Below are positions 22,746-31,450 of a stretch of 64,000 bases of DNA, one piece after another. Position 1 is the first letter of the stretch; the number at the start of each line of letters is the position of its first letter. Source of the stretch: Candidatus Eiseniibacteriota bacterium (lineage in GTDB: Bacteria > Eisenbacteria > RBG-16-71-46); the NCBI GenBank assembly GCA_016178725.1, contig JACOSV010000007.1, positions 1 to 64,000 of the forward strand. Direction: 5' to 3'. The notes beneath the pieces were generated by a model. It was not told where the DNA came from. It was given only the letters and a program-made list of their open reading frames with translations, and ran no database searches. The position numbers and the translations under genes were made by a program.

Positions 22746-24116
22746 TCACGTCGTCCGCGCCAACTCCTCGTAGAGGTACGCCACGCTCTTCGTGCCGCCG
22801 TGATACGAGGTGAGCGAGATCTTCTCGTTCGGCGAATGGACCTGATCGTCGTCGAGGCCGAACCCGATGAGGATCGACGGCAGGTCGTGCGTCTCCTGGA
22901 ACGTCGCCATGACCGGGATCGAGCCGCCCTCGCGGATGTAGACCGGCGGCTTGGTCCACGCACGCTTGAGCGCGCGGCGCGCCGCCTCGAGCATGGGATG
23001 GTCCGGCGAGGTGAGGAACGGCGGCGCCGAGTGCAAGTCCTTCACCTTGACCGTGACGCCCGAGGGCGCGATGCGCTTCACGTGCGCCTCGAACGCCTTG
23101 AAGATCGCCGCCGGATCCTGATCGGGCACGAGTCGCATGCTCACCTTCGCCGCGGCGAACGACGGCAGCACGGTCTTGCTGCCCTCGCCGGTGTAGCCGC
23201 TCCACATGCCGTTCACGTCGAGCGTCGGGCGCACGGTCGTGCGCTCGAGGGTGTTGAATCCCTTTTCGCCCCACGCGATCGGCGCGCCGCTCTCGGCGAT
23301 GAAGCCTTTCTCGTCGAACGGGAGCGCGTTGAGCGCGCGTTGCTCGTCGGCGGTCAGCGCGCGCACCTGGTCGTAGAAGCCGGGCACCGTCGCGCGGCCT
23401 TCGGCGTCCTGAAGTCCGGCGATGATCGCGGCGAGCGCGTTGGCGGGATTGCGCACCGCGCCGCCGAAGTGGCCCGAGTGGAGATCTTTCACCGGTCCGA
23501 CCACTTCGATCTGCGTGTAGCAGATGCCGCGCAGGCCGATCGTGAGCGCCGGCTGGTCGGGGCCGAGCATCGCCGTGTCGCTGACGACGATCACGTCGGC
23601 GTCGAGCTGCTTCCGGCGATCGCGCAGGAACTTCGCGAGGTTCTCGCTGCCGACCTCCTCCTCGCCCTCGATCACGACCTTGAGGTTCACGGGCAGCTTC
23701 CCGTTCACCTTCATGTGCGCCTCGATCGCCTTGAGGTGCATGTAGACCTGGCCCTTGTCATCCACCGCGCCGCGCGCATAGAGCTTGCCGTCGCGCAGCG
23801 TCGGCTCGAACGGCGGCGTCTGCCACAGCTCGAGCGGATCGGGCGGCTGGACGTCGTAGTGCCCGTAGAGCAGCGCCGTCGGCTTGCCCGACGCGCCGAG
23901 CCACTCCGCGTACACGACCGGATGCCCAGCCGTCGGCACCACCTCGACGCGCGTCATGCCGAGCGACTTCAGATGATCGGCGATGAACGCGGCGCAGCGC
24001 GCGCAGTCCTGCTTGTGCTCGGCCTTGGCGCTCACGCTCGGAATACGGAGCGCGGCCTTCAGGTCTTCGACGAAGCGGTCGCGATGCTGCTCGAGATACG
24101 TGGTGAGGGCGTCCAT
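22746..24116 (-). CDS. M20/M28-family dipeptidase
   Basis: LLYGHYDVQPPDPLELW, ARGAVDDKGQVYMHLKAIEA, IEGEEEVGSENL motifs. Confidence 0.92.
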   Translation of the reverse strand: MDALTTYLEQHRDRFVEDLKAALRIPSVSAKAEHKQDCARCAAFIADHLKSLGMTRVEVVPTAGHPVVYAEWLGASGKPTALLYGHYDVQPPDPLELWQTPPFEPTLRDGKLYARGAVDDKGQVYMHLKAIEAHMKVNGKLPVNLKVVIEGEEEVGSENLAKFLRDRRKQLDADVIVVSDTAMLGPDQPALTIGLRGICYTQIEVVGPVKDLHSGHFGGAVRNPANALAAIIAGLQDAEGRATVPGFYDQVRALTADEQRALNALPFDEKGFIAESGAPIAWGEKGFNTLERTTVRPTLDVNGMWSGYTGEGSKTVLPSFAAAKVSMRLVPDQDPAAIFKAFEAHVKRIAPSGVTVKVKDLHSAPPFLTSPDHPMLEAARRALKRAWTKPPVYIREGGSIPVMATFQETHDLPSILIGFGLDDDQVHSPNEKISLTSYHGGTKSVAYLYEELARTT

Positions 24117-24225
24117 CGGGACTCCGAGGTGGGCGTGGATCGCGTGGATCGAATGGGGCGCGGGAATGTAGCACCCGCGGCGGCCCGCCCGCGAGCGCAT
24201 CGGCCCGGCGAGGTGAACGGGATCA

Positions 24226-24636
24226 TCAGCCCGGCGGCGCGATCTCGTCGCGGTACGCGATGCGCCCGGTCGCGATCAGCAGGCCGAGGCAACCGGTCAG
24301 ACCGCACGCGGCGGCGTAGAGCAGCATCAGCGGGATCCGCTGGGCGCGCACGCGGTCGACGTTGTTGAAGCGCAACGTCACGTCGCCGATCGCCAGCGTG
24401 CTCGTGTCGGCGTCACCGGCGATCCGCACCTGCCCGGCCTGCAGGAGCGCGGCGAGCGGCTTGCCGCGCGCATAGATCACGACGCGGTCGGCGCCCTGGG
24501 CGAGCGGCACGCGCATGGCGAACGGCGTCCACCAGATGTCGCTCCTGCGATGGAACTCGGTGTAGATCGCGACCGCGGCGATCAGGAACCAGGTGAAGCT
24601 CATCAGCGTGAACATCATGCGCATGCGTGCGGGCAT
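24226..24636 (-). CDS. Small membrane protein of unknown function
   Basis: 136 aa; ATG preceded by GGAGG; two TM segments. Confidence 0.6.
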   Translation of the reverse strand: MPARMRMMFTLMSFTWFLIAAVAIYTEFHRRSDIWWTPFAMRVPLAQGADRVVIYARGKPLAALLQAGQVRIAGDADTSTLAIGDVTLRFNNVDRVRAQRIPLMLLYAAACGLTGCLGLLIATGRIAYRDEIAPPG

Positions 24637-24735
24637 CAGGCCTCCGTCGTGAGCGGTGACGGAACATCGCGTTCGCACCCGCGAGCATGCCACCGGAGCG
24701 CGACGCCGACAACGATCTGCTACGGTCCGCCCGCC

Positions 24736-25158
24736 ATGCGCGCCGCGCGTCGAACCCTGCGGGTGATGCCGGAACGCCTCGCGATCTGCCGGCTCGATCC
24801 CGCCGCGCCGTTTCCGGCGTGGGTGCTGCACGAAGGCGCGGCGCTGTTCTCGGTCACGCGCACGCCGGACGAGACCTCGATCGTCTGCGCCGAGGACGAC
24901 GTGCCGCCCGCGGTCGTGCGGGTCGAGCGCGGCTGGCGCGCGCTCGCGGTCGCCGGACCGATTCCGTTCGACGCGGTCGGCGTCATCGCGTCGATCACCG
25001 AGCCGCTCGCCGCGCACGGCGTGCCGGTGTTCGTGATCTCGACCTACGACACCGACCTCGTGCTCGTGCGCGCCGTCGATCTGCCGCGCGCGATCGAAGC
25101 GCTGCGGCCCGGGTTCACGATCGAGGATCCGGCGGCCCCGCCGTCCGCCTTCGCCTAG
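24736..25158 (+). CDS. ACT domain-containing (CASTOR-like) protein
   Basis: LAVAGPIPFDAVGVIASITEPLAAHGVPVFVISTYDTDLVLVRAVDLPRAIEAL. Confidence 0.8.
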   Translation: MRAARRTLRVMPERLAICRLDPAAPFPAWVLHEGAALFSVTRTPDETSIVCAEDDVPPAVVRVERGWRALAVAGPIPFDAVGVIASITEPLAAHGVPVFVISTYDTDLVLVRAVDLPRAIEALRPGFTIEDPAAPPSAFA

Positions 25159-25943
25159 CTCGTCCGCGTCGCGGTGATCACGACGCGCGGCAGCTCGAAG
25201 CGCACGTCGTCGCCGTCCGGCCGCACGCGCAGGTAGTCGCGCGTCTTCGCCGGAGCGTCGAGCAGCATCCGACGGCACTGCTCCGCGACGGCGCTCGATG
25301 CGCCGCTCCGCGCCAGCCAGTCGAGCAGCGAGCGCCCTTCGGGGATCTCGACGACGTAGTCGTCCACCGCGTCCACGCGCAGGCCCGCGTCGGCGAAGAA
25401 CCCGCGCCACTCGCGCGCGCTGTAGTTCCGCACGGTGGTCGGATCGTGCAGCGTGTCGAGCCGGTTGAGGAACACGTCGATCTCGGGATCGTCGGGCACC
25501 GTGCCGTCGGCGATGCCGATGCGGCCGCCACGCGCGAGCACGCGTGCCATCTCTGCGACCGCGCGACCGATGTCGGCGAAGTGGTGCGGGCAGGCGCGCG
25601 ACGTGACGAGCGCGAAGCGGCGATCGCCGAACGGCAGCCGGTGGACGTCGCCGCACACGCCGGCGACGTTCGTCACCTCGGCGCGCCGCGCCGCGAGCCG
25701 TGCGGCGTGGAGCATCTCGGGCGCGAGGTCGAATGCGACCGCGTGCGCGACGTATGGCGCGAACGCGACCGCGACCGGCCCGGGGCCGCTCCCCACGTCG
25801 AGCAGCCACTCGTCCGCGACCGGCTGCATGCGCTCGATCAGGATGTGGCGCGTGGCGCCTTCGGCGTGCGCCTTGCTCACCGCGTACAGGCGGGCGTGCT
25901 CGCCGAACTGGCGCGCGATCTCGCCGGGGCGCGGAGCGCCCAT
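25155..25943 (-). CDS. Class I SAM-dependent methyltransferase
   Basis: LLDVGSGPGPVAVAFAPYV motif I; HRLPFGDRRFALVTSRACPHHFADI; MARVLARGGRIGIAD. Confidence 0.9.
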   Translation of the reverse strand: MGAPRPGEIARQFGEHARLYAVSKAHAEGATRHILIERMQPVADEWLLDVGSGPGPVAVAFAPYVAHAVAFDLAPEMLHAARLAARRAEVTNVAGVCGDVHRLPFGDRRFALVTSRACPHHFADIGRAVAEMARVLARGGRIGIADGTVPDDPEIDVFLNRLDTLHDPTTVRNYSAREWRGFFADAGLRVDAVDDYVVEIPEGRSLLDWLARSGASSAVAEQCRRMLLDAPAKTRDYLRVRPDGDDVRFELPRVVITATRTS

Positions 25944-25945
25944 GG

Positions 25946-27328
25946 TCACGCGCCGACGGGCGCGGCGACGATGCCGGGCAGCCCGGCGCGGCGATACGCG
26001 TCCATGCCGCCGTTGACGCTGGCGACGCGCGCGAAGCCGAGACGCTCGAGCACGCTCGCGGCGATGGCGCTGCGATAGCCGCTCGCGCACGTCACCGCCC
26101 ACGCCGCGCCACGGTCGAGCTCGCCCGCGCGTTCGATGAGCTGGGCGAGCGGCACGTGCGTCGCGCCGTCGAGGTGCGCCTCCTCCCACTCGCGCGCGCG
26201 GCGCACGTCGAGCACGCGGTGGCCGCCGGCGGCGAGCGCGCCGACCTCGAGCGACGGGGTCGCGCGCACCGCGAGCCCCACCGCGCGCCATGCGTCCATC
26301 CCGCCCGCGAGCGTCCCGATCACGCGCTCGTAGCCGACGCGCGCGAGCCGCACCACCGCCTCTTCGCTCCGCGCCGGATTGGCGATCAGGAGGATCGGCT
26401 GCTCGGGGCCGAGCAGCGTGCCGACCCACGACGCGTACTGGCCGTCGAGGCTCACGTGCAGCGCGTCGCGCACGTGGCCCGCCGCCCATGCGTCGGACGG
26501 ACGCGCGTCGAGGATCACCGCACCGCCCTCGCGCGTCGCGGCGGCGAACGCGGCCGGCGCCAGCGCCGGCGGCATCGGCCGCTCGGCGTCGAGCGCGGGG
26601 CCGGCGCGGTTCAGGTCGCGCGAGTAGAGGTAGTAGCGCGGCGTCTCGGGCACGTCGCGCGTCACGTCGGCGACGAACGCCTCGCGCGTCATCGGCTTGA
26701 GCGCGGCGTTCATCGCCCGCTCGCGCCCGATCGTGCTCCACGTGTCCTTGCTGATGTTGCGCCCGCACAGCGAGCCCGCGCCGTGCGCCGGATAGACGCG
26801 CGTCTCGTCCGGGAGCCGCAGCAGCTTGCCGTGGAGACTGTCGTACATCAGGCCGGCGAGATCGGCGACCGGCAGGCGCGAGGAGAGGATGTCCACGCGG
26901 CCGACGTCGCCGACGAACAGCGTGTCGCCGGTCAGGACCGCCCACGGCTTCGCGTCGTCATCGTGCTCGAAGACGAGGAACGAGAGGCTCTCGGGCGTGT
27001 GCCCGGGCGTCTCGATCGCGCGGATGCGCACGCCGCCGATCCGGATCTCGTCGCCGTCGCGGAGCGCGCGGTGCGGATAGCCCGCCTCGGCCTGCGCGCC
27101 GACGCCGATCGTCGCGCCGGTGCGCGCCGCGAGCTCGCGGTGACCCGAGACGAAGTCGGCGTGGAGGTGCGTCTCGAGCACCCAGGTGACGCGCGAGCCG
27201 TGCGCCTCGGCCTCGTCCAGATACATCTGCACGTCGCGCGAGGGATCGACGACCACGGCCTCGCCGCCGTCGCCGATCAGGTACGACGCGTGCGCGAGGC
27301 AGCCGACGTAGAACTGGCGGAAATGCAT
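25946..27328 (-). CDS. MBL-fold (persulfide dioxygenase-like) hydrolase with two C-terminal rhodanese domains
   Basis: ETHLHADFVSGH, ETPGHTPESLSFLV, LTGDTLFVGDVGRVD, plus tandem rhodanese domains (VILDARPSDAW..., VLDVRRAREWEEAH...). Confidence 0.9.
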   Translation of the reverse strand: MHFRQFYVGCLAHASYLIGDGGEAVVVDPSRDVQMYLDEAEAHGSRVTWVLETHLHADFVSGHRELAARTGATIGVGAQAEAGYPHRALRDGDEIRIGGVRIRAIETPGHTPESLSFLVFEHDDDAKPWAVLTGDTLFVGDVGRVDILSSRLPVADLAGLMYDSLHGKLLRLPDETRVYPAHGAGSLCGRNISKDTWSTIGRERAMNAALKPMTREAFVADVTRDVPETPRYYLYSRDLNRAGPALDAERPMPPALAPAAFAAATREGGAVILDARPSDAWAAGHVRDALHVSLDGQYASWVGTLLGPEQPILLIANPARSEEAVVRLARVGYERVIGTLAGGMDAWRAVGLAVRATPSLEVGALAAGGHRVLDVRRAREWEEAHLDGATHVPLAQLIERAGELDRGAAWAVTCASGYRSAIAASVLERLGFARVASVNGGMDAYRRAGLPGIVAAPVGA

Positions 27329-27357
27329 GCGTGCCCCCGGGGGCCTGCCGCGGACTG

Positions 27358-28473
27358 CTATCCCCCGCCCGCGGGCGCGGTGCCGCGGCCGGTCTTCAGC
27401 TGCTCCATCACCTCGTCGAGCACCGCCTTCGGCGGGCGCACCTGCTCGAGCGGGAGCGTCGCGAGCGGCGCGTCGATGAGCTTGAGCTCGTCGTCGAACG
27501 CGATCAGCGCGGGCTCGGCGTAGAGCAGCCCGGTGACGAGCTTCTGCTCCCTGCGCGCCTCGTGGATCGCGGCGAGCGCACGCTCGCGGCTGGTCGGGTC
27601 GTAGTCCTCGGCCAGCTTCTTGAGATAGATGTGCGAGCCGTCGGGCATCTCGACCTCGCGCGTGGTGCCGGGCGCGTAGTCCACGGTGATGTCCTCGTAG
27701 TACGGCACGAACTCGATGTCGTGGAGCGGCGCGTCGTGCTCCTTCACGTGCGCGTACGACTTGGTCGAGCCTTCGTGGTCCGCGAACGTCACGCATGGGC
27801 TGATCACGTCGAGCACCGCCGTGCCCTTGTGCGCGAACGCGGCGCGCAGCAGCGGCCGCAGCTGCTTCTGATCGCCCGAGAACGAGCGCGCCACGAATCC
27901 GCAGCCGAGCTCGATCGCGAGCGCGCAGCAGTCGATCGGCATCAGGTCGTTGGCGGCGCCGCCCTTCATCGTGCTGCCGACGTCGGCGGTGGCCGAGAAC
28001 TGGCCCTTGGTCAGCCCGTACACGCCGTTGTTCTCGATGATGTACACGACCGGCACGTTGCGTCGCACCATGTGGCAGAACTGGCCGAGGCCGATGCTCG
28101 CCGTGTCGCCGTCGCCGGAGACGCCGATGAGCAGCAGCTCGTTGTTGGCGACGCGCACGCCGGTGGCGATGCTCGGCATCCGCCCGTGCACGGCGTTGAA
28201 TCCGTGCGAGCGGCTCATGAAGTACGCGGGCGTCTTGCTCGAGCAGCCGATGCCGGAGAGCTTGGCGACGCGGTGCGGCTCGAGGCCGGCGTCGTACGCC
28301 GCCTGGATGATCGCGGCGGTGATCGCGTTGTGCCCGCAGCCGGGGCAGAGCGTGCTCTTCGAACCGTCGTAGTCGGCGCGCGTGAGGCCGATCCGGTTGG
28401 TGTTGGCGGGCGGCGCTCCGGCTGCCGGCGCGCGCGTCTGGCCGCGCGTCACGTCGCTCGATGCCCCACTCAT
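27358..28473 (-). CDS. korB: 2-oxoacid:ferredoxin oxidoreductase subunit beta
   Basis: LCPGCGHNAI, SGIGCSSKTPAYF, HGRMPSIATGVRVAN, GDGDTASIGLGQF TPP-binding motifs. Confidence 0.92.
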   Translation of the reverse strand: MSGASSDVTRGQTRAPAAGAPPANTNRIGLTRADYDGSKSTLCPGCGHNAITAAIIQAAYDAGLEPHRVAKLSGIGCSSKTPAYFMSRSHGFNAVHGRMPSIATGVRVANNELLLIGVSGDGDTASIGLGQFCHMVRRNVPVVYIIENNGVYGLTKGQFSATADVGSTMKGGAANDLMPIDCCALAIELGCGFVARSFSGDQKQLRPLLRAAFAHKGTAVLDVISPCVTFADHEGSTKSYAHVKEHDAPLHDIEFVPYYEDITVDYAPGTTREVEMPDGSHIYLKKLAEDYDPTSRERALAAIHEARREQKLVTGLLYAEPALIAFDDELKLIDAPLATLPLEQVRPPKAVLDEVMEQLKTGRGTAPAGGG

Positions 28474-30292
28474 CGCGCCACCGCCTCGCGCACGGCGCGG
28501 GCGCCGGCCGGCGCGCCGCCGGGCTCGCCCGCGGCGATCCCGTCGCTCACCGAGCGCGCGTCGATCGGCAGGCCGTCGTAGTGCAGCACCGAGTGGATCC
28601 GCGCCGCGTGCTGCGGATACTCGATCTTGAGGAGCGACGCCATCTGGCCGTCGCGGTTCTGCTCGACGACGTGCACGCGCTCGTGGCGCGCGACGAACGC
28701 CTCGACCGCGGCGGCGAACGGCAGCGCCTTGAGCAGCAGGTAGTCGGTCTCGATCCCCGCCTCGGCGCGCAGCATGTCGCGCGCCTCGATCACCGCCCAG
28801 TGGCTCGAGCCGTACGCGATCAGGCCGGCGGCGTGCCCGTGCTCGTCCACGACCGGCGGCGGCACGAGCGCGCGCGCGGTCTCGTACTTGCGGTTCAGGC
28901 GGTCCATGTTGCGCCGGTAGTCGTCGGGCTTCTCGGTGTACTGCGCGGCCTCGTTGTGCCCCGAGCCGCGCGTGAAGTAGGTGCCCTTCGGATCGTGCGT
29001 GCCGGGCAGCGTGCGGAACGGAATCCCGTCGCCGTCCACGTCGCGATAGCGCTCGAACCTGGGCAGCGTCGCGAGCTGCTCGTCGGTGAGCACCTTGCCG
29101 CGGTCCCAGCCGCGCTCGGGATACGGGAACGGATCGCTCATCCAGTTGTTCATGCCGAGATCGAGGTCCGAGAGCACGAACACCGGCGTCTGCAGCCGCT
29201 CGGCGAGATCGAACGCGGCGATCGCGAACTCGTAGCAGTCGCGCACCGAGCTCGGCAGCAGCACCTGTCGCCGTGCGAGACGACGTGCGCGAACTGCACG
29301 TCGCCCTGCGCGGTGCGGGTCGGCAGGCCGGTGCTCGGGCCGACGCGCTGGATGTCCCAGATCACTGCCGGGATCTCGGCGTAGTAGCCGTAGCCCGCGA
29401 ACTCCGCCATGAGCGAGATGCCGGGCCCCGACGTCGAGGTCATCGCGCGCGCGCCCGCCCAGCCGGCGCCGAGCACCATGCCGATCGCGGCGATCTCGTC
29501 CTCGGCCTGCACGACCGCGTACGTGGCGCGTCCGGTCGCCGGGTCCTTGCGATAGCGCGCGAGATAGCCGGCCAGCGTCTCGACCAGGCTCGACGACGGC
29601 GTGATCGGATACCACGTGACGACCGTGACGCCGCCGAACATCGCGCCGAGCGCGGCGGCGGCGTTGCCGTCGATCAGGATCTTGCCCGCGTTCGCGTTCA
29701 TCCGCTCGGCCCGGAACGGATCGCGCTTCTCGAGGTGCTCGCGCGCGTACGTCCAGCCGGCCTTGACCGCGGCGTGGTTCAAGGCGAGCGCCTTGGGCTT
29801 GCGTCCGAGCTGCCCGTCCAGCGCGCGCTCGATCTCGTCCTCGGCGATGCCGAGCAGCTCGGCGAGCACGCCGACGTAGATCATGTTGATCACGAGCCGA
29901 CGGAGCTTCACGTCGGTGGTGATCGACTCCATCAGCTTCGCCATCGGCACGCTGTAGACGATGCGGTCGGGCGGAACGGGCGGGATCTTGATCGCGTCGT
30001 GGATGACGATCACGCCGCCCGGACCCATGGCCGCGACGTCCTCGGCGGCGGTCTCGGGGTTCATCACCACGAGCACGTCGTTGCCGGCACGACGCGCGAC
30101 GTAGCCGTCCTTGCTCGCCCGGATCGTGAACCAGGTCGGCAGCCCGGCGATGTTCGATGGGAACAGGTTCTTGCCGCTCACCGGGATGCCCATCTGGAAC
30201 AGCGCGCGCAGCAGCACGGTGTTGGCGGTCTGGCTGCCGGAGCCGTTGACCGTGGCGACGTGGATGGAGAAGTCGTTGATGGTGTTCGCCAT
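28470..30292 (-). pseudogene. korA: 2-oxoacid:ferredoxin oxidoreductase fused gamma-alpha subunit, frameshifted near 29268
   Basis: MANTINDFSIHVATVNGSGSQTANTVLLRALF ... TWYPITPSSSLVE ... HVVSHGD in one frame; VLLPSSVRDCYEFAIAAFDLAERLQTPVFVLSD in another; a single missing nucleotide restores the frame. Confidence 0.88.
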
Positions 30293-30301
30293 GGGGCACA
30301 G

Positions 30302-30330
30302 ACGGTAGGACGCGGCGCGAGAGGGGTCAA
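30302..30330 (-). promoter_or_regulatory. korA promoter TTGACC-17-TACCGT, probably leaderless transcript
   Basis: TTGACC (30330-30325), 17 nt, TACCGT (30307-30302), 9 nt, ATG at 30292. Confidence 0.7.
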
Positions 30331-30343
30331 ATTGCGCCGGCGA

Positions 30344-30382
30344 AAACGACGACGGCCGCTTCGGCGTGCGAAGCGGCCGTCG
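30344..30382 (-). terminator. Rho-independent terminator
   Basis: Perfect 13-bp stem GACGGCCGCTTCG/CGAAGCGGCCGTC with 5-nt loop (30351-30381), followed on the minus strand by GTTTTC; 21 nt after stop of gene at 30403. Confidence 0.85.
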
Positions 30383-30402
30383 GTCGCGAATCGGGAAGCG
30401 CG

Positions 30403-31200
30403 TCAGCGATACAGCATCTTGAGCTTGCCCCACGTGTTCTTGTTCGTGCCGACCACGCTCTGCTTGATCGTCGGCACGCAGATCCACTGCGCCGGACCCA
30501 TGAAGATGGGGGCATTCGGGACGAACTGATCCGAGAACGTGGCGCTGAACTGCCCGGGATCGTACGGCTGGAACTCGTAGCAGATGTAGTGCTGGTTGGG
30601 ATCCACGATCGGATACGTGCCGGTCGGGTCCTGCTTCATCGCCGGATTGCAGAAGAACCGCGGAATGAGCAGGTTCGTCTGCCAGGTGTCGAACTGATCG
30701 ACCAGCTGGAGCGGCACGCTGATCGTCGCCCCGTCGCACAGATAGCACTTGTAGTGATTCCTGGCCGGTGGTGGGCCCTGCTCGTTCTTGAGCGCGGGGT
30801 TCAGCAGGAACACGCCGTCGTGCACGTTGAGCGTCTGATCGCCGAACTGGTTGGTCGCGGTGACGGTCGCGGCGAACGGCTGGGGGCTGATCGGCCACCA
30901 CGAGTAGTGCGTGATCGGATCGCTGATCGGGAACGTCTGGTGCGTGGACAGGACGGTCTTCTCGACCGGATTCATCCACATCTGCAGGGGGTTGACGAAG
31001 TGCTGCACCGCCGTCGGGGTGAACTGATCGGTGATCAGCACCGGGAACGGCGGCGGCGGCGCGGGCGTCGAGGCGACGTAGACCTTGTAGTGGTCCCAGG
31101 TCGCGGGGACCTGCGCGCGCGCCGTGATCGGCGCGAGCGCGGCGACCGCAACGAGAATCGTCAGCATCGCGCGCATGCGGGACTTGGTAATCAACGTCAT
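30403..31200 (-). CDS. Secreted protein composed of four diverged HYxxY...(D/N)QF...NP repeats
   Basis: RBS GGAGGT; signal peptide; repeat starts DHYKVY, THYSWW, NHYKCY, QHYICY. Confidence 0.7.
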   Translation of the reverse strand: MTLITKSRMRAMLTILVAVAALAPITARAQVPATWDHYKVYVASTPAPPPPFPVLITDQFTPTAVQHFVNPLQMWMNPVEKTVLSTHQTFPISDPITHYSWWPISPQPFAATVTATNQFGDQTLNVHDGVFLLNPALKNEQGPPPARNHYKCYLCDGATISVPLQLVDQFDTWQTNLLIPRFFCNPAMKQDPTGTYPIVDPNQHYICYEFQPYDPGQFSATFSDQFVPNAPIFMGPAQWICVPTIKQSVVGTNKNTWGKLKMLYR

Positions 31201-31362
31201 GGGGGCACCTCCATCGGTGCCGACGACAAAGCGGCCTGCGCCCGCACGGGCACCGCGTGCAGGCGTCGTTCTCGATAGGGAGAACACGTCCCGAGCCGAG
31301 TCGGTGGCTCGGGAACGCCATTGAGCACACACCCGCGCGCCACCGCCGCCTAGTGAATTAGT

Positions 31363-31416
31363 GGCGTCGCCGGAAAACCGATGACGATTCGTTTAGTGAG
31401 GGTTTCCGCCGACGCC
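31363..31416. terminator. Imperfect inverted repeat, candidate terminator
   Basis: 17-nt arms GGCGTCGCCGGAAAACC (31363-31379) and GGGTTTCCGCCGACGCC (31400-31416), 2 mismatches, downstream of the fprA-like gene on minus strand. Confidence 0.45.
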
Positions 31417-31450
31417 GATCGGGTCTCCGGCGTTGCGTGAGACTCAACGC

